From Verrucomicrobiota bacterium (GTDB taxonomy: Bacteria > Verrucomicrobiota > Verrucomicrobiia > Opitutales > Opitutaceae): DNA of 8,400 nt. The notes beneath the pieces were generated by a model, which made no database searches, was not told where the DNA came from, and saw nothing but the letters and a program-made list of their open reading frames with translations. The DNA lies in assembly GCA_030916665.1 (NCBI GenBank), contig JAUPWC010000057.1:1-8400 (forward strand). The letters are read 5' to 3'. Both the position numbers and the translations under genes were made by a program. Shown piece after piece: positions 1 to 5,866 of this stretch; position 1 is the stretch's first letter; every line of letters begins with the position of its first letter.

Positions 1-385
1 CCTCGAACACGACGTCGGCGTTGTCGTCGGTGATGTCGGCGTAGGTGTTGTTGGTGTACTGGTAGCCCTTGCCCGCCTGGAAGTACACGGATGACTCGCC
101 GGCCTTCGTAAACGGCGTGAGGTCCCCAATAGTGGGGTCGGTGCCGGCGCTGAAGGTTGGCAGGGTGTTGCCCACGATCGCGGGCCAGGAGGCGACGGAG
201 GCGGAGAGGCCCTCGTACCGGAACGTGGGCGCGACGGTCTGGCCGTTGAGGGTCAAGTCCGAGGTGAGGTTGAAGATGCCGGAGTCTACATCCAGGGCCG
301 AAAACAGCAGCGGGACGTTCGAGCCCTCGAAGTGCCCCATCCGGTTCGTCGGGACGGCTTGCCGGCGCCGGTATCGTACGCTCAT
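1..385 (-). CDS. Probable surface/structural protein, 3' end outside window
   Basis: The first 128 residues are visible; the frame is open to the window edge with no stop. It begins ATG at 385-383 and starts MSVRYRRRQAVPTNR, a basic N-terminus, then becomes rich in Thr, Ser, Gly, Asn and aromatic residues with few Lys, as in beta-sandwich proteins (for example GHFEGSNVPLLFSALDV and YFQAGKGYQYTNNTYADI). The last part loosely recalls lectin-like LamG/concanavalin folds, but I see no diagnostic motif. It lies after the beta-helix gene, across a 94-base gap that has its own promoter-like sequence, so it can be expressed apart from the upstream run. I infer a virion surface, fibre or adhesin protein. 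The reading frame is well supported by codon use and by the absence of a competing frame; the function is a guess. Confidence 0.75.
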   Translation of the reverse strand, partial: MSVRYRRRQAVPTNRMGHFEGSNVPLLFSALDVDSGIFNLTSDLTLNGQTVAPTFRYEGLSASVASWPAIVGNTLPTFSAGTDPTIGDLTPFTKAGESSVYFQAGKGYQYTNNTYADITDDNADVVFE

Positions 386-390
386 ACGGC

Positions 391-396
391 AGTGTA
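391..396 (-). promoter_or_regulatory. -10-like box of a putative leaderless promoter
   Basis: On the minus strand TACACT is followed by GCCGT and then the ATG at 385. The box-to-ATG distance of 5 bases would place the transcription start at or next to the start codon, and there is no Shine-Dalgarno sequence, as in leaderless TANNNT promoters. The gene starting at 7569 has the same layout (TACTAT, GCCGC, ATG). I see no canonical -35 element 16-18 bases upstream, so an activator may be required. Confidence 0.5.
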
Positions 397-418
397 TCCA
401 GACTTGGGCGGGCTGGGG

Positions 419-444
419 CGCTAAAAACGTGGCCGTTCTTAGCG
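419..444 (-). repeat. 11-bp inverted repeat, possible operator or hairpin
   Basis: The plus strand reads CGCTAAAAACG, then TGGC, then CGTTCTTAGCG. In minus-strand RNA the two arms pair along all 11 positions with one G-U wobble, leaving a 4-base loop. It lies 23 bases upstream of the -10-like box. No T-run follows on either strand, so an intrinsic terminator is unlikely. A dyad binding site for a regulator fits better, especially as the same half-site recurs at 465-473. Confidence 0.6.
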
Positions 445-473
445 GGGCTGGAAAAGATAGTTGCCGTTCTTAG
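432..473. repeat. Pair of identical 11-bp direct repeats (GCCGTTCTTAG)
   Basis: GCCGTTCTTAG occurs at 432-442 and again at 463-473, 31 bases apart start to start, close to three turns of B-DNA. The first copy shares its core with one arm of the inverted repeat at 419-444. Exact 11-base copies on one helical face upstream of a promoter-like box suggest cooperative binding of a regulator, though none is identified here. I found no further copy of CGTTCTTAG in the window by eye. Confidence 0.6.
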
Positions 474-479
474 TCGACG

Positions 480-2048
480 TCACGTCGCGCGGCAGAACTG
501 CGGGGCGGCTGCGCCCACGTCCGTGGTCGGCTGGGCGGCAAAGGTGGTCACGGCATTGCCCCCCACGGTGATCTCGTTGCCGGGGGTGCTACCGTTCGTC
601 AGGGTGCCGCTGGCCGCGGCTTTGATGCCGATGGCTTGGCTGGCATTGGTGAGGATGACAGGAATTCCGGAGATGACGCCGGTGATGGTGCCGGCGGTGC
701 GCTCGAAAGATGAGCCCGGGCCCAGAAGGTTCATGAACCGGGTTCGACCGGTGCCGATTACCTTGACTGCCGTGGCCTGCGTGACCCGTGCCCCGGCTGC
801 CACACTTATGCAAACTACTGCTCGATTGTCTTCCCAGTCTAGCCCCGAATTGGCGTCCCCCAGGGCTAGCGTGCCGCTGTTGACAATTACTTCTGTCCCG
901 ACGGCTGACGTCCCGGAAATTAGTCCAGATAAAGTGGCGTTGGCGGGGGAGGCGTAAAAGGTAGCGTCTACCTGACTGGCGCACACCTGCAGCGTTAAAA
1001 ACGCGGCTCCGGATTGTCGCCCAACGTACATAAATGTTGGCGCCGTTCCTCCGGCGTTCAAGCTTATCAAATTGGCGGTCCCGCCATAACCGCCTATTAC
1101 TGGTCCGCCCCCCAAAGCCCGGCAGCCCAGGAAGCCGGAATTGACGTTTACGTCGGCAATGAAAGCCGTGGCATTCGTGAGCGTACACCCCACAAACAGC
1201 ACATTTCTTGGTACGGTTAGTGTTGAAGCGGTACTCAGAACGGAGTTCACGGCTGTTCTGACGGAGGTCACGAACGGGTGTACCGCGACACCTGGCACGA
1301 AACCGCCGAGGCTGGGGTTGGAGTACGAATCGATGTTTGGGCTGGCGGAAGCGACAGTGGCCGTTGCCAACGGGTACATGATGCCGCTGCCGAAGTTGAA
1401 GGAGTGCTCAACCCAATGCGTGCCTAGGCCGATCGTTGCCGAATACGCTCCGACATTGGACCTCCACCGCGATGTGGTCCCGGCGACGAGCGCCCACGTG
1501 TTCCCGGAGAGACTGATCGTCGGTTGGCTGCGATCGCCGAAAATGTTCAACCCGAGGATGGCGCTGGGCCACCGCGTGGGCGCTGTGAATGTCCCCGCAC
1601 CGAGTTGAATCTCCGCACCTGCGGGCACGGGGACCGGGAAGGTGTCGAGGGCTCTTTGTATCGTCGCGAAGGGTGCCGACTGACTGCCGTCGCCGATGGT
1701 GTCCGAGCCCGTCGTGGCGACGTAGAGTACTGGCGTCGCGTCCGTGGTGCCGCTCGTCATGCGGGCGTCGGTCGTCTTGACGACGTTGAGCTTGGTGCTC
1801 AGCTCCTCCCACTGCAGGGTGACGAGGACCGCTTGACTCGAAGACGTGAGGTTCTGGATGACGCATGCGTTCAGCGACGTCTGCAGGACCGTCACACCGG
1901 TGATGGTGTTGCCGTTGGCGTCGACGGCCGTGGCGATCTGCAACGCGCGGCCGACGTTGTGGGTGAACGTGTACTTGCTGCCGGCGGAACCTGCCGCCGC
2001 GAGCGTCACAGAAATCTGTGTGAGTCCGCCTTGACCGGTTGCTGACAT
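480..2048 (-). CDS. Parallel beta-helix spike/adhesin-like protein
   Basis: This 522-residue protein has two parts. Residues about 24-82 (YTFTHNVGRALQIATAVDA ... AVLVTLQWEEL) resemble the small beta-domains with a 'tHnlGR' start found in phage tail-spike and baseplate proteins. From about 107, LYVATTGSDTIGDGSQSAPF followed by ATIQRALD and AGAEIQLGAGTFTAP match the opening of pectate-lyase-like right-handed beta-helices (DUF1565 type), which continue as Gly/Ala/Thr/Asn-rich strands to about residue 485. There is no signal peptide, membrane helix or Lys-rich tail, unlike its neighbours. No catalytic residues can be assigned, so a binding role is as likely as glycan cleavage. ATG at 2048 lies six bases after the preceding gene's TAG. 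The stretch near 1021-1260 has visibly lower GC than its flanks. I infer a trimeric receptor-binding spike; fold confidence is good, function moderate. Confidence 0.85.
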   Translation of the reverse strand: MSATGQGGLTQISVTLAAAGSAGSKYTFTHNVGRALQIATAVDANGNTITGVTVLQTSLNACVIQNLTSSSQAVLVTLQWEELSTKLNVVKTTDARMTSGTTDATPVLYVATTGSDTIGDGSQSAPFATIQRALDTFPVPVPAGAEIQLGAGTFTAPTRWPSAILGLNIFGDRSQPTISLSGNTWALVAGTTSRWRSNVGAYSATIGLGTHWVEHSFNFGSGIMYPLATATVASASPNIDSYSNPSLGGFVPGVAVHPFVTSVRTAVNSVLSTASTLTVPRNVLFVGCTLTNATAFIADVNVNSGFLGCRALGGGPVIGGYGGTANLISLNAGGTAPTFMYVGRQSGAAFLTLQVCASQVDATFYASPANATLSGLISGTSAVGTEVIVNSGTLALGDANSGLDWEDNRAVVCISVAAGARVTQATAVKVIGTGRTRFMNLLGPGSSFERTAGTITGVISGIPVILTNASQAIGIKAAASGTLTNGSTPGNEITVGGNAVTTFAAQPTTDVGAAAPQFCRAT

Positions 2049-2054
2049 GACTGC

Positions 2055-3134
2055 CTACTTCTTGAGCGTGATGATCGCGAGTGCACCCACCGCGATCGGC
2101 ACGGCGATGGGTGCCCCGAGGACGAGCGCGGCTCCGGCTCCCGCCAGGAGAAGCATCGAGGTCGTCTTCGACTTGGGTTGGGATTTGGTGGGGGCGGGGG
2201 TTTGCCTGGGCGGGGTCGCTGGCGTCACGTTGACGACGGGAGGCGTCGCTTGCAAGCGCATCGCGTCGGCCTCACCCTGGGCCAGAATTTTGGAATTCAC
2301 CGACATGGTGGTGATCCCCGTCGTCACGGCGGTGCCGGCGATGCCCAGCACGCCCGCGAGGATCCACCCGAGGAGGGATGCGATTGCGGGCGGGATTGTG
2401 ACGCCACCGGCGGCGGCGATTTCAACGATCGCTGCCGTGCACACCGACGCCGGAACCGACACGATCCCGCCGTCACCCAGTCCGAAGATTTTCGCGGCCC
2501 CGGCCGCGGCGTCTCGCGCCGCTTTTTCGGCCGCCGACCAGGCGGCGGTGCCGGCCTTGGCCATGGCCAAGACTTGCGCCGGCTGCACGGGCGTAGCTGT
2601 ATGCATCAGCGCAACGACGCCCTTGGCTTGGGCCGTGTTGAGGCCGAACTTCTTGGCCACGGAGACGCCCAAACCGTCCGCAATGTCGTGACCTTCCTTG
2701 TTCATCTCGGCCGCGAGGAGCAAGGGCTCGTCCCAGAACAAGGCGATGAAGTGGTTCAGGGTCAACAGGCGACGGATGACGTTCTTTGTCGACGTGTCCA
2801 TCTTCGCGCGGACCGCCGCCGGCCACTCGTCGACCTGGCGCATGTCGACGTTGGTGAGGAAAATCTTCCTCGTCATCTTGCCCGTTGTGCGGTTGATGCG
2901 TTTTGTGACGCGCACCAGGGCGTCCTCGATGGGGTCGAGGATGTCCACGAGGGCGTCATACGGGCGCGTTTTGAACTTGGTCTTGATCCCGGTGGGCACC
3001 AACGGGATGGCGTCGATCACAGGCCCAATCGGGGCCAGGGCTTTGGCCCCGGCCATGTTCACTACTGCCAGGATTTCCTGGAGGGTCCACGGTTTGCGGG
3101 AGGTCGGAACGGCCCCGATGAAGTAATAGGACAC
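2055..3134 (-). CDS. Large multi-helix membrane protein of the tail-anchored set
   Basis: This 359-residue protein starts MSYYFIGAV, one of five similar N-termini here. Residues 15-215 are mostly soluble and helical, with basic and acidic patches and no motif I recognise. Residues about 229-275 are hydrophobic (one long or two membrane helices, e.g. IASLLGWILAGVLGIAG). A Pro/Thr/Lys-rich linker (298-325) leads to a final hydrophobic segment (about 326-356) ending ITLKK. The start is GTG at 3134-3132, supported by AGGAGG six bases upstream. It sits between a small tail-anchored protein and the beta-helix spike. As the largest membrane protein of the run it may be an organising or penetration component, which is inference. 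I do not recognise the family. Confidence 0.88.
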   Translation of the reverse strand: MSYYFIGAVPTSRKPWTLQEILAVVNMAGAKALAPIGPVIDAIPLVPTGIKTKFKTRPYDALVDILDPIEDALVRVTKRINRTTGKMTRKIFLTNVDMRQVDEWPAAVRAKMDTSTKNVIRRLLTLNHFIALFWDEPLLLAAEMNKEGHDIADGLGVSVAKKFGLNTAQAKGVVALMHTATPVQPAQVLAMAKAGTAAWSAAEKAARDAAAGAAKIFGLGDGGIVSVPASVCTAAIVEIAAAGGVTIPPAIASLLGWILAGVLGIAGTAVTTGITTMSVNSKILAQGEADAMRLQATPPVVNVTPATPPRQTPAPTKSQPKSKTTSMLLLAGAGAALVLGAPIAVPIAVGALAIITLKK

Positions 3135-3140
3135 GTCCGT

Positions 3141-3146
3141 CCTCCT
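3141..3146 (-). promoter_or_regulatory. Strong Shine-Dalgarno setting a GTG start
   Basis: The minus strand reads TAACAGGAGGACGGACGTG. AGGAGG lies directly after the TAA of the upstream gene and six bases before GTG at 3134. It is the best ribosome binding site among the minus-strand genes and fixes a non-ATG start, so strong translation of the 359-residue protein is expected. Confidence 0.75.
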
Positions 3147-3147
3147 G

Positions 3148-3513
3148 TTATTTCAGAAGCAGAAAAGCGGCGGCCACGGCGGCGATGGCCCCGATGATCA
3201 CGATCTTGTTGGGCCCGGTCTCGGGTGGTGGGGGTGCCGGTGTCCGCAAGTTGAGCAGCGCGGAGCTGTTCGGCATGTTCAGGTTGAGCGTGCGGTTGCC
3301 GGCCGGCGGCGCCTTCGGTGGTGCTTTCTTCTTGGGGGGCTTTTTGCCGGACACGGCGTCCGTGATGCCCTGCGCGAATGTCGAGAAGATGCCAGCCGAC
3401 GTCTTCACGGCGGCGTCGCCGGCTGCCGCGAAGATGCCCGCAGATGCTTGACCAGCGGCGTCCTCGGCTTGGGCCTGGATTTCGTTTCCGACTTCACCGA
3501 GTACGTACGACAT
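3148..3513 (-). CDS. Small tail-anchored protein with SAGIF repeat
   Basis: This 121-residue protein starts MSYVLGEVGNE. Residues 10-50 form an Ala-rich helix in which SAGIF occurs twice, at 24-28 and 39-43, 15 residues apart, so the same face recurs about every four turns. A Lys/Pro linker (57-70, GKKPPKKKAPPKAPP) and a Pro-rich stretch (91-101) lead to a C-terminal hydrophobic helix at 103-120 (KIVIIGAIAAVAAAFLLLK). The topology is C-tail anchored, with the N-terminal part held away by a flexible linker. The start ATG overlaps the preceding stop by one base (TGATG), implying translational coupling with the LysM-like protein upstream. No family is recognised. A minor virion membrane protein is an inference from context. 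Confidence 0.85.
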   Translation of the reverse strand: MSYVLGEVGNEIQAQAEDAAGQASAGIFAAAGDAAVKTSAGIFSTFAQGITDAVSGKKPPKKKAPPKAPPAGNRTLNLNMPNSSALLNLRTPAPPPPETGPNKIVIIGAIAAVAAAFLLLK

Positions 3514-4058
3514 CAGATCTTTCCCATTTTCTTGAGCACGAGGAGCACCGCGGCTCCGAGCCCGGCGATCAGCGCCACTTTCGGAATTCCGAAGCCGCCC
3601 ATGTCGGGGGACTTGGCACCGGTGGCCGCGCGCGCCTCGGCGGCGGCACGGGCCTTCGCCTTGGCCGCTTCGATGGCCTGGGCCTTGGCCTGCTCCCGCG
3701 TGAGGGGCACGGCGCTTGAGGCCTGTGCGACGTTGACTTCGGGCTCACCGTCGAGGCGGGCGTTGGCGGGGAGCTTGATCACGCTCGAGGACGTGAACAC
3801 GGCCCAGCCCTCGTTGCTGTCGGGGAAGGGGTGGCTGTTGGGTTCGAACGGGAGGACCCGGCCGCCCGACGCCTTGACCCACGCCTGGATGGCCTTGGTG
3901 TCGAATTTGACGCCGTTCTGCGACGCGATCTCGGCCGCCTTGACGCCGTAGCCCTTGGCAAGGGCTGCGAGGCTGTCGTTCTCTTTGGTGTGCTTCGGAA
4001 CCCAGTCCGTCGCCATGGCTCCGAGGCCGTGGCTCTTTCGGTCAAAAATCGACGCCAT
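3513..4058 (-). CDS. LysM-like tail-anchored membrane protein
   Basis: This 181-residue protein has a segment at about 22-97 that follows the LysM pattern: HTKENDSLAALAKGYGVKA, then AEIASQNG, and a closing FTSSSVIKLPAN, equivalent to the usual 'vkpGdsLwaIAkkygvs..eI...N' and 'G..L.IP'. The middle carries an insertion (about 50-88) longer than in a canonical 45-residue LysM, so I call it LysM-like. Residues 120-146 are an Ala/Lys/Arg-rich helix (EAAKAKARAAAEARA), probably a rod or coiled coil. A hydrophobic helix at about 159-176 ends in KKMGKI. If the module binds peptidoglycan or chitin-like glycans, the protein would link a membrane to the cell wall. ATG at 4058 has AAGGG seven bases upstream. 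A later Met-15 start is possible but lacks support. Confidence 0.85.
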   Translation of the reverse strand: MASIFDRKSHGLGAMATDWVPKHTKENDSLAALAKGYGVKAAEIASQNGVKFDTKAIQAWVKASGGRVLPFEPNSHPFPDSNEGWAVFTSSSVIKLPANARLDGEPEVNVAQASSAVPLTREQAKAQAIEAAKAKARAAAEARAATGAKSPDMGGFGIPKVALIAGLGAAVLLVLKKMGKI

Positions 4059-4061
4059 GAT

Positions 4062-4292
4062 TCAGCCCTTCTTTCGTTTCTTCCAGACCGCGTACCCGAT
4101 GATGCCAACGGCCGCGGCGGCAATCGCCAGCGTCGTGGTATCCATGCCGAACATACCGTCGGACGCTCCGGCCGAACTTCCGCCGGACGAGCCGGACGCG
4201 GCTGCCTGGGCTCTCGCCAGTTCCGCCTTGGTTTTAGCCAGGGACATCTCGAGTTTTTTCAGGTCGTCGCCGACGCCTACATAGTGTGACAT
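4062..4292 (-). CDS. Very small tail-anchored protein
   Basis: This 76-residue protein starts MSHYVGVGDD, the same pattern as other members of the run. Residues 8-32 form a short heptad-like helix (DDLKKLEMSLAKTKAELAR), then a Ser/Gly linker at 33-46, then a hydrophobic helix at 53-70 (TTLAIAAAAVGIIGYAVW) and the basic end KKRKKG. The stop is three bases before the next gene. Upstream on its strand there is no minus-strand gene for 214 bases, because the plus-strand gene occupies that interval. Only 34 bases separate the two divergent start codons. I see no convincing ribosome site. Function unknown; a self-associating minor membrane component is an inference. Confidence 0.8.
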   Translation of the reverse strand: MSHYVGVGDDLKKLEMSLAKTKAELARAQAAASGSSGGSSAGASDGMFGMDTTTLAIAAAAVGIIGYAVWKKRKKG

Positions 4293-4305
4293 GCGGTTAC
4301 TTCGC

Positions 4306-4311
4306 TACACT
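4306..4311 (+). promoter_or_regulatory. Possible -10 box for the plus-strand gene
   Basis: TACACT lies 15 bases before the ATG at 4327, with GGAGG in between at 4318-4322. This would be a leadered transcript with a ribosome site, unlike the two minus-strand leaderless-type promoters, although the hexamer is the same as at 391-396. No good -35 element is seen; GTGACA at 4286-4291 is only 14 bases away. Confidence 0.3.
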
Positions 4312-4326
4312 TTCTTTGGAGGTTCC

Positions 4327-4560
4327 ATGCTTTTCAGATTTCAGCTCAATCATTCGACATCCGCCACCGTGCACTCGGACAACGCAGAGGCGGCCCGGAA
4401 TGTGCTGCTTGATGTATGCCGCCGCAAGTTCAAAACTCCGGGGGAGTATGCGCTGGTGTTTCTGCCACCGACCCAGAACGATGATACATGCGTCACCGGT
4501 TTCACTTCATTTCCTCGTGACGATGAAGCCGACGAGGCCAACCGCGGCGACGAGGGCTAG
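4327..4560 (+). CDS. Small hypothetical protein, the only plus-strand gene
   Basis: This 77-residue protein starts MLFRFQLNHSTSATVHSDN, continues NAEAARNVLLDVCRRKFKTPGE, and ends in an acidic tail (DDEADEANRGDEG). The first two-thirds look like a small alpha/beta domain; no family is recognised and there is no membrane helix. GGAGG at 4318-4322, four bases from the ATG, picks this start over an in-frame ATG at 4291. Support comes from the fact that the minus strand of this interval encodes nothing convincing, and the translation is of normal composition. GC (52-58 % per 60-base line) is below that of neighbouring genes. Its last 54 bases overlap the end of the opposing 195-residue gene. Any read-through of the minus-strand operon would be antisense to it, so expression is probably at another time or through transcriptional conflict. 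It may be a later insertion. Confidence 0.65.
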   Translation: MLFRFQLNHSTSATVHSDNAEAARNVLLDVCRRKFKTPGEYALVFLPPTQNDDTCVTGFTSFPRDDEADEANRGDEG

Positions 4561-5094
4561 GACTGGGACGGAGCCGACGACCGGCAACGTGACGCTTCCG
4601 CCGGGCAGTGAGAATCCGGCACTGCCCGCATCGGGGGCCGTCGGGTCGCCTGGGAGCGGGGATAGGTCGGACGCTGGGGCGATCGTGGCCGCGCGCGATG
4701 GGACGTTGAAGGAGACCTTGAGAAAGGCCTGACCGGCCTGGCTCTGGGTAACGCCGGTGTCTCGGATGGCGCTCTGCATGAGCTGTGCGGCGCCGGCCCG
4801 GACACGCTCGAGGGCGGCGAGGTCCTTCTGCGTCTCGGCCACGTCGACCTTGGGCCGAGAGTTCTTCACGAACGTCGCCAGCGGTCCGGACCACACGTCG
4901 CCCGAGGTACCCTTGAGTGAAGACGACCAGCCCGACATCATGTCCAGGATGGCGCGCGTCCACTTGGCGCAGCCCGCGATGGAGCCTTTGCCGATGACGC
5001 CGTCAATGGCCCCGGAGTAGAAACCGAGCCGCTTAAGCTCCGTCTGAAGGGATTTTGCCGGGCTGAGTTCCGCGGCTCCGAGGAAGTACGTCAT
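4507..5094 (-). CDS. Peptidoglycan-binding-like tail-anchored protein
   Basis: This 195-residue protein starts MTYFLGAAEL, one of the shared N-termini. Residues about 12-45 match the first helices of a PG_binding_1-type domain: SLQTELKRLGFYSGAIDG then VIGKGSIAGCAKW, comparable to 'vq.lL..lGy..g.iDG.fG..T..Av..fQ'. The usual terminal Q is not evident, and the domain seems to continue or diverge into 46-80. A helical stretch (84-112) and a Pro/Gly/Ser linker (130-172) follow, then a hydrophobic helix at about 173-192 ending VTRK. There is no catalytic motif of a lysozyme or peptidase, so a binding rather than cutting role is likely. The start ATG overlaps the previous stop by four bases (ATGA). 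Its 3' end is overlapped by the opposing plus-strand gene. Confidence 0.87.
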   Translation of the reverse strand: MTYFLGAAELSPAKSLQTELKRLGFYSGAIDGVIGKGSIAGCAKWTRAILDMMSGWSSSLKGTSGDVWSGPLATFVKNSRPKVDVAETQKDLAALERVRAGAAQLMQSAIRDTGVTQSQAGQAFLKVSFNVPSRAATIAPASDLSPLPGDPTAPDAGSAGFSLPGGSVTLPVVGSVPVLALVAAVGLVGFIVTRK

Positions 5095-5324
5095 TTCTTG
5101 CTCCCGCTGATTTTGTCCCAGAAGATCCAGACTCCGGTGGTGGCCAGGAGGCCGACGAAGCCTGCGCGGATGTCCGTCGCCATCCCCGAAACGCGTGCGG
5201 CGGAGGCTTGTTGCTCGGCGGTCGACATCTTGGGAGGATCGACGGTGACTGGGGCTACTGCCTTGACGATGCGCGGTGCGATCAGGAACGTCGCGACGGT
5301 TGCGACCACCTTCTTGGTGTTCAT
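5091..5324 (-). CDS. Small membrane protein, two hydrophobic ends
   Basis: This 77-residue protein has a Lys-led hydrophobic N-terminus (NTKKVVATVATFLIAPRIV, residues 2-20) that could be a signal anchor or weak membrane helix, a polar middle (28-53), a clear hydrophobic helix at 54-69 (AGFVGLLATTGVWIFW) and a Lys-rich end (DKISGSKK). GAAGGTAG lies just upstream of the ATG, and both ends overlap neighbours by four bases (ATGA), a sign of tight coupling. If the N-terminal segment is not inserted, the protein has the same C-tail-anchored layout as its neighbours. It lacks the M-S-Y N-terminus. No family is recognised. Confidence 0.82.
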   Translation of the reverse strand: MNTKKVVATVATFLIAPRIVKAVAPVTVDPPKMSTAEQQASAARVSGMATDIRAGFVGLLATTGVWIFWDKISGSKK

Positions 5325-5866
5325 TTGCTACCTTCGGTCACTGCCTTTGCTCGCGTTCCCGCGGTGAGGTAGTGACCCTTTGCGTCGCGAGCCTGGCTCG
5401 TACGTCGACGACGTGTTTTCTTTTCGGACTCGGCCACCGGGGCCGGGCTCGAAGTTTGGACCGACTGGCCGCCGGCGAGCGGGGCCATCACGATGACCGG
5501 GGCCATCGACGGGGCGGGACCGGGGTTCTCGCGAACCTCGCCGAATTCGGAGCCCTCAAGCCCGCGCTTGTACAGCCACGCCGCGCCGAGCAAAGCGCCC
5601 GCTACCAGGAACGGGTGTTGCGCGGCCCAGTCAATGATGCCGGTCGGTTGCTGCGCGCCGGGGGCGGCTTGCGCCTCACCGAGGCTACGCTTCACGACCG
5701 CGAGTTGGGCGTCACGGGCTTGGAGCTGGCGGTTGACGGTGCCGGAGTGCTCGTACCCCGCATGTTCCCCGCCGCGCTCTTCGCCGGATCGGAGCAAATG
5801 TGGATGAAGGCCCGCCGAGGTGGGGGCGATCATGGGGTCGAATGCTGGGTCGCGGAGCTTGGGCAT
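5321..5866 (-). CDS. Single-pass membrane protein with basic C-tail
   Basis: This 181-residue protein has a polar N-terminal half with a predicted helix (44-66, NRQLQARDAQLAVVKRSLGE), one membrane helix at about 83-99 (HPFLVAGALLGAAWLYKRG), a Pro/Ala-rich stretch (114-145) and a basic C-tail (149-165, KKTRRRRTSQARDAKG). The helix-then-'HPFLVAG' arrangement recalls ElaB/YqjD/DUF883-type membrane proteins, but the similarity is too short to assign. Unlike the others, it places about 80 residues after the membrane helix. Its Arg-rich tail could contact nucleic acid or acidic partners; the protein encoded immediately upstream ends in a run of Asp and Glu. It overlaps that gene by one base (TGATG) and the next by four, and has GAGGA upstream of its ATG. 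Confidence 0.85.
   Translation of the reverse strand: MPKLRDPAFDPMIAPTSAGLHPHLLRSGEERGGEHAGYEHSGTVNRQLQARDAQLAVVKRSLGEAQAAPGAQQPTGIIDWAAQHPFLVAGALLGAAWLYKRGLEGSEFGEVRENPGPAPSMAPVIVMAPLAGGQSVQTSSPAPVAESEKKTRRRRTSQARDAKGHYLTAGTRAKAVTEGSK

Noticed and set aside
419..444. Intrinsic terminator at the inverted repeat
   Set aside because: No T-run follows the stem in either direction; the minus strand continues with CCCCAGCCC. A binding site is more plausible, though a structured RNA element is not excluded.
2178..3197. Plus-strand 339-residue frame rich in Gly and Arg
   Set aside because: It is an antisense shadow of the 359-residue membrane protein. Its composition is typical of noncoding frames at high GC.
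4350..4541. Minus-strand 63-residue frame in the 4293-4506 gap
   Set aside because: It is Ser-rich with no ribosome site and no anchor helix, and would overlap the preceding gene. The plus-strand frame with GGAGG explains the interval better.
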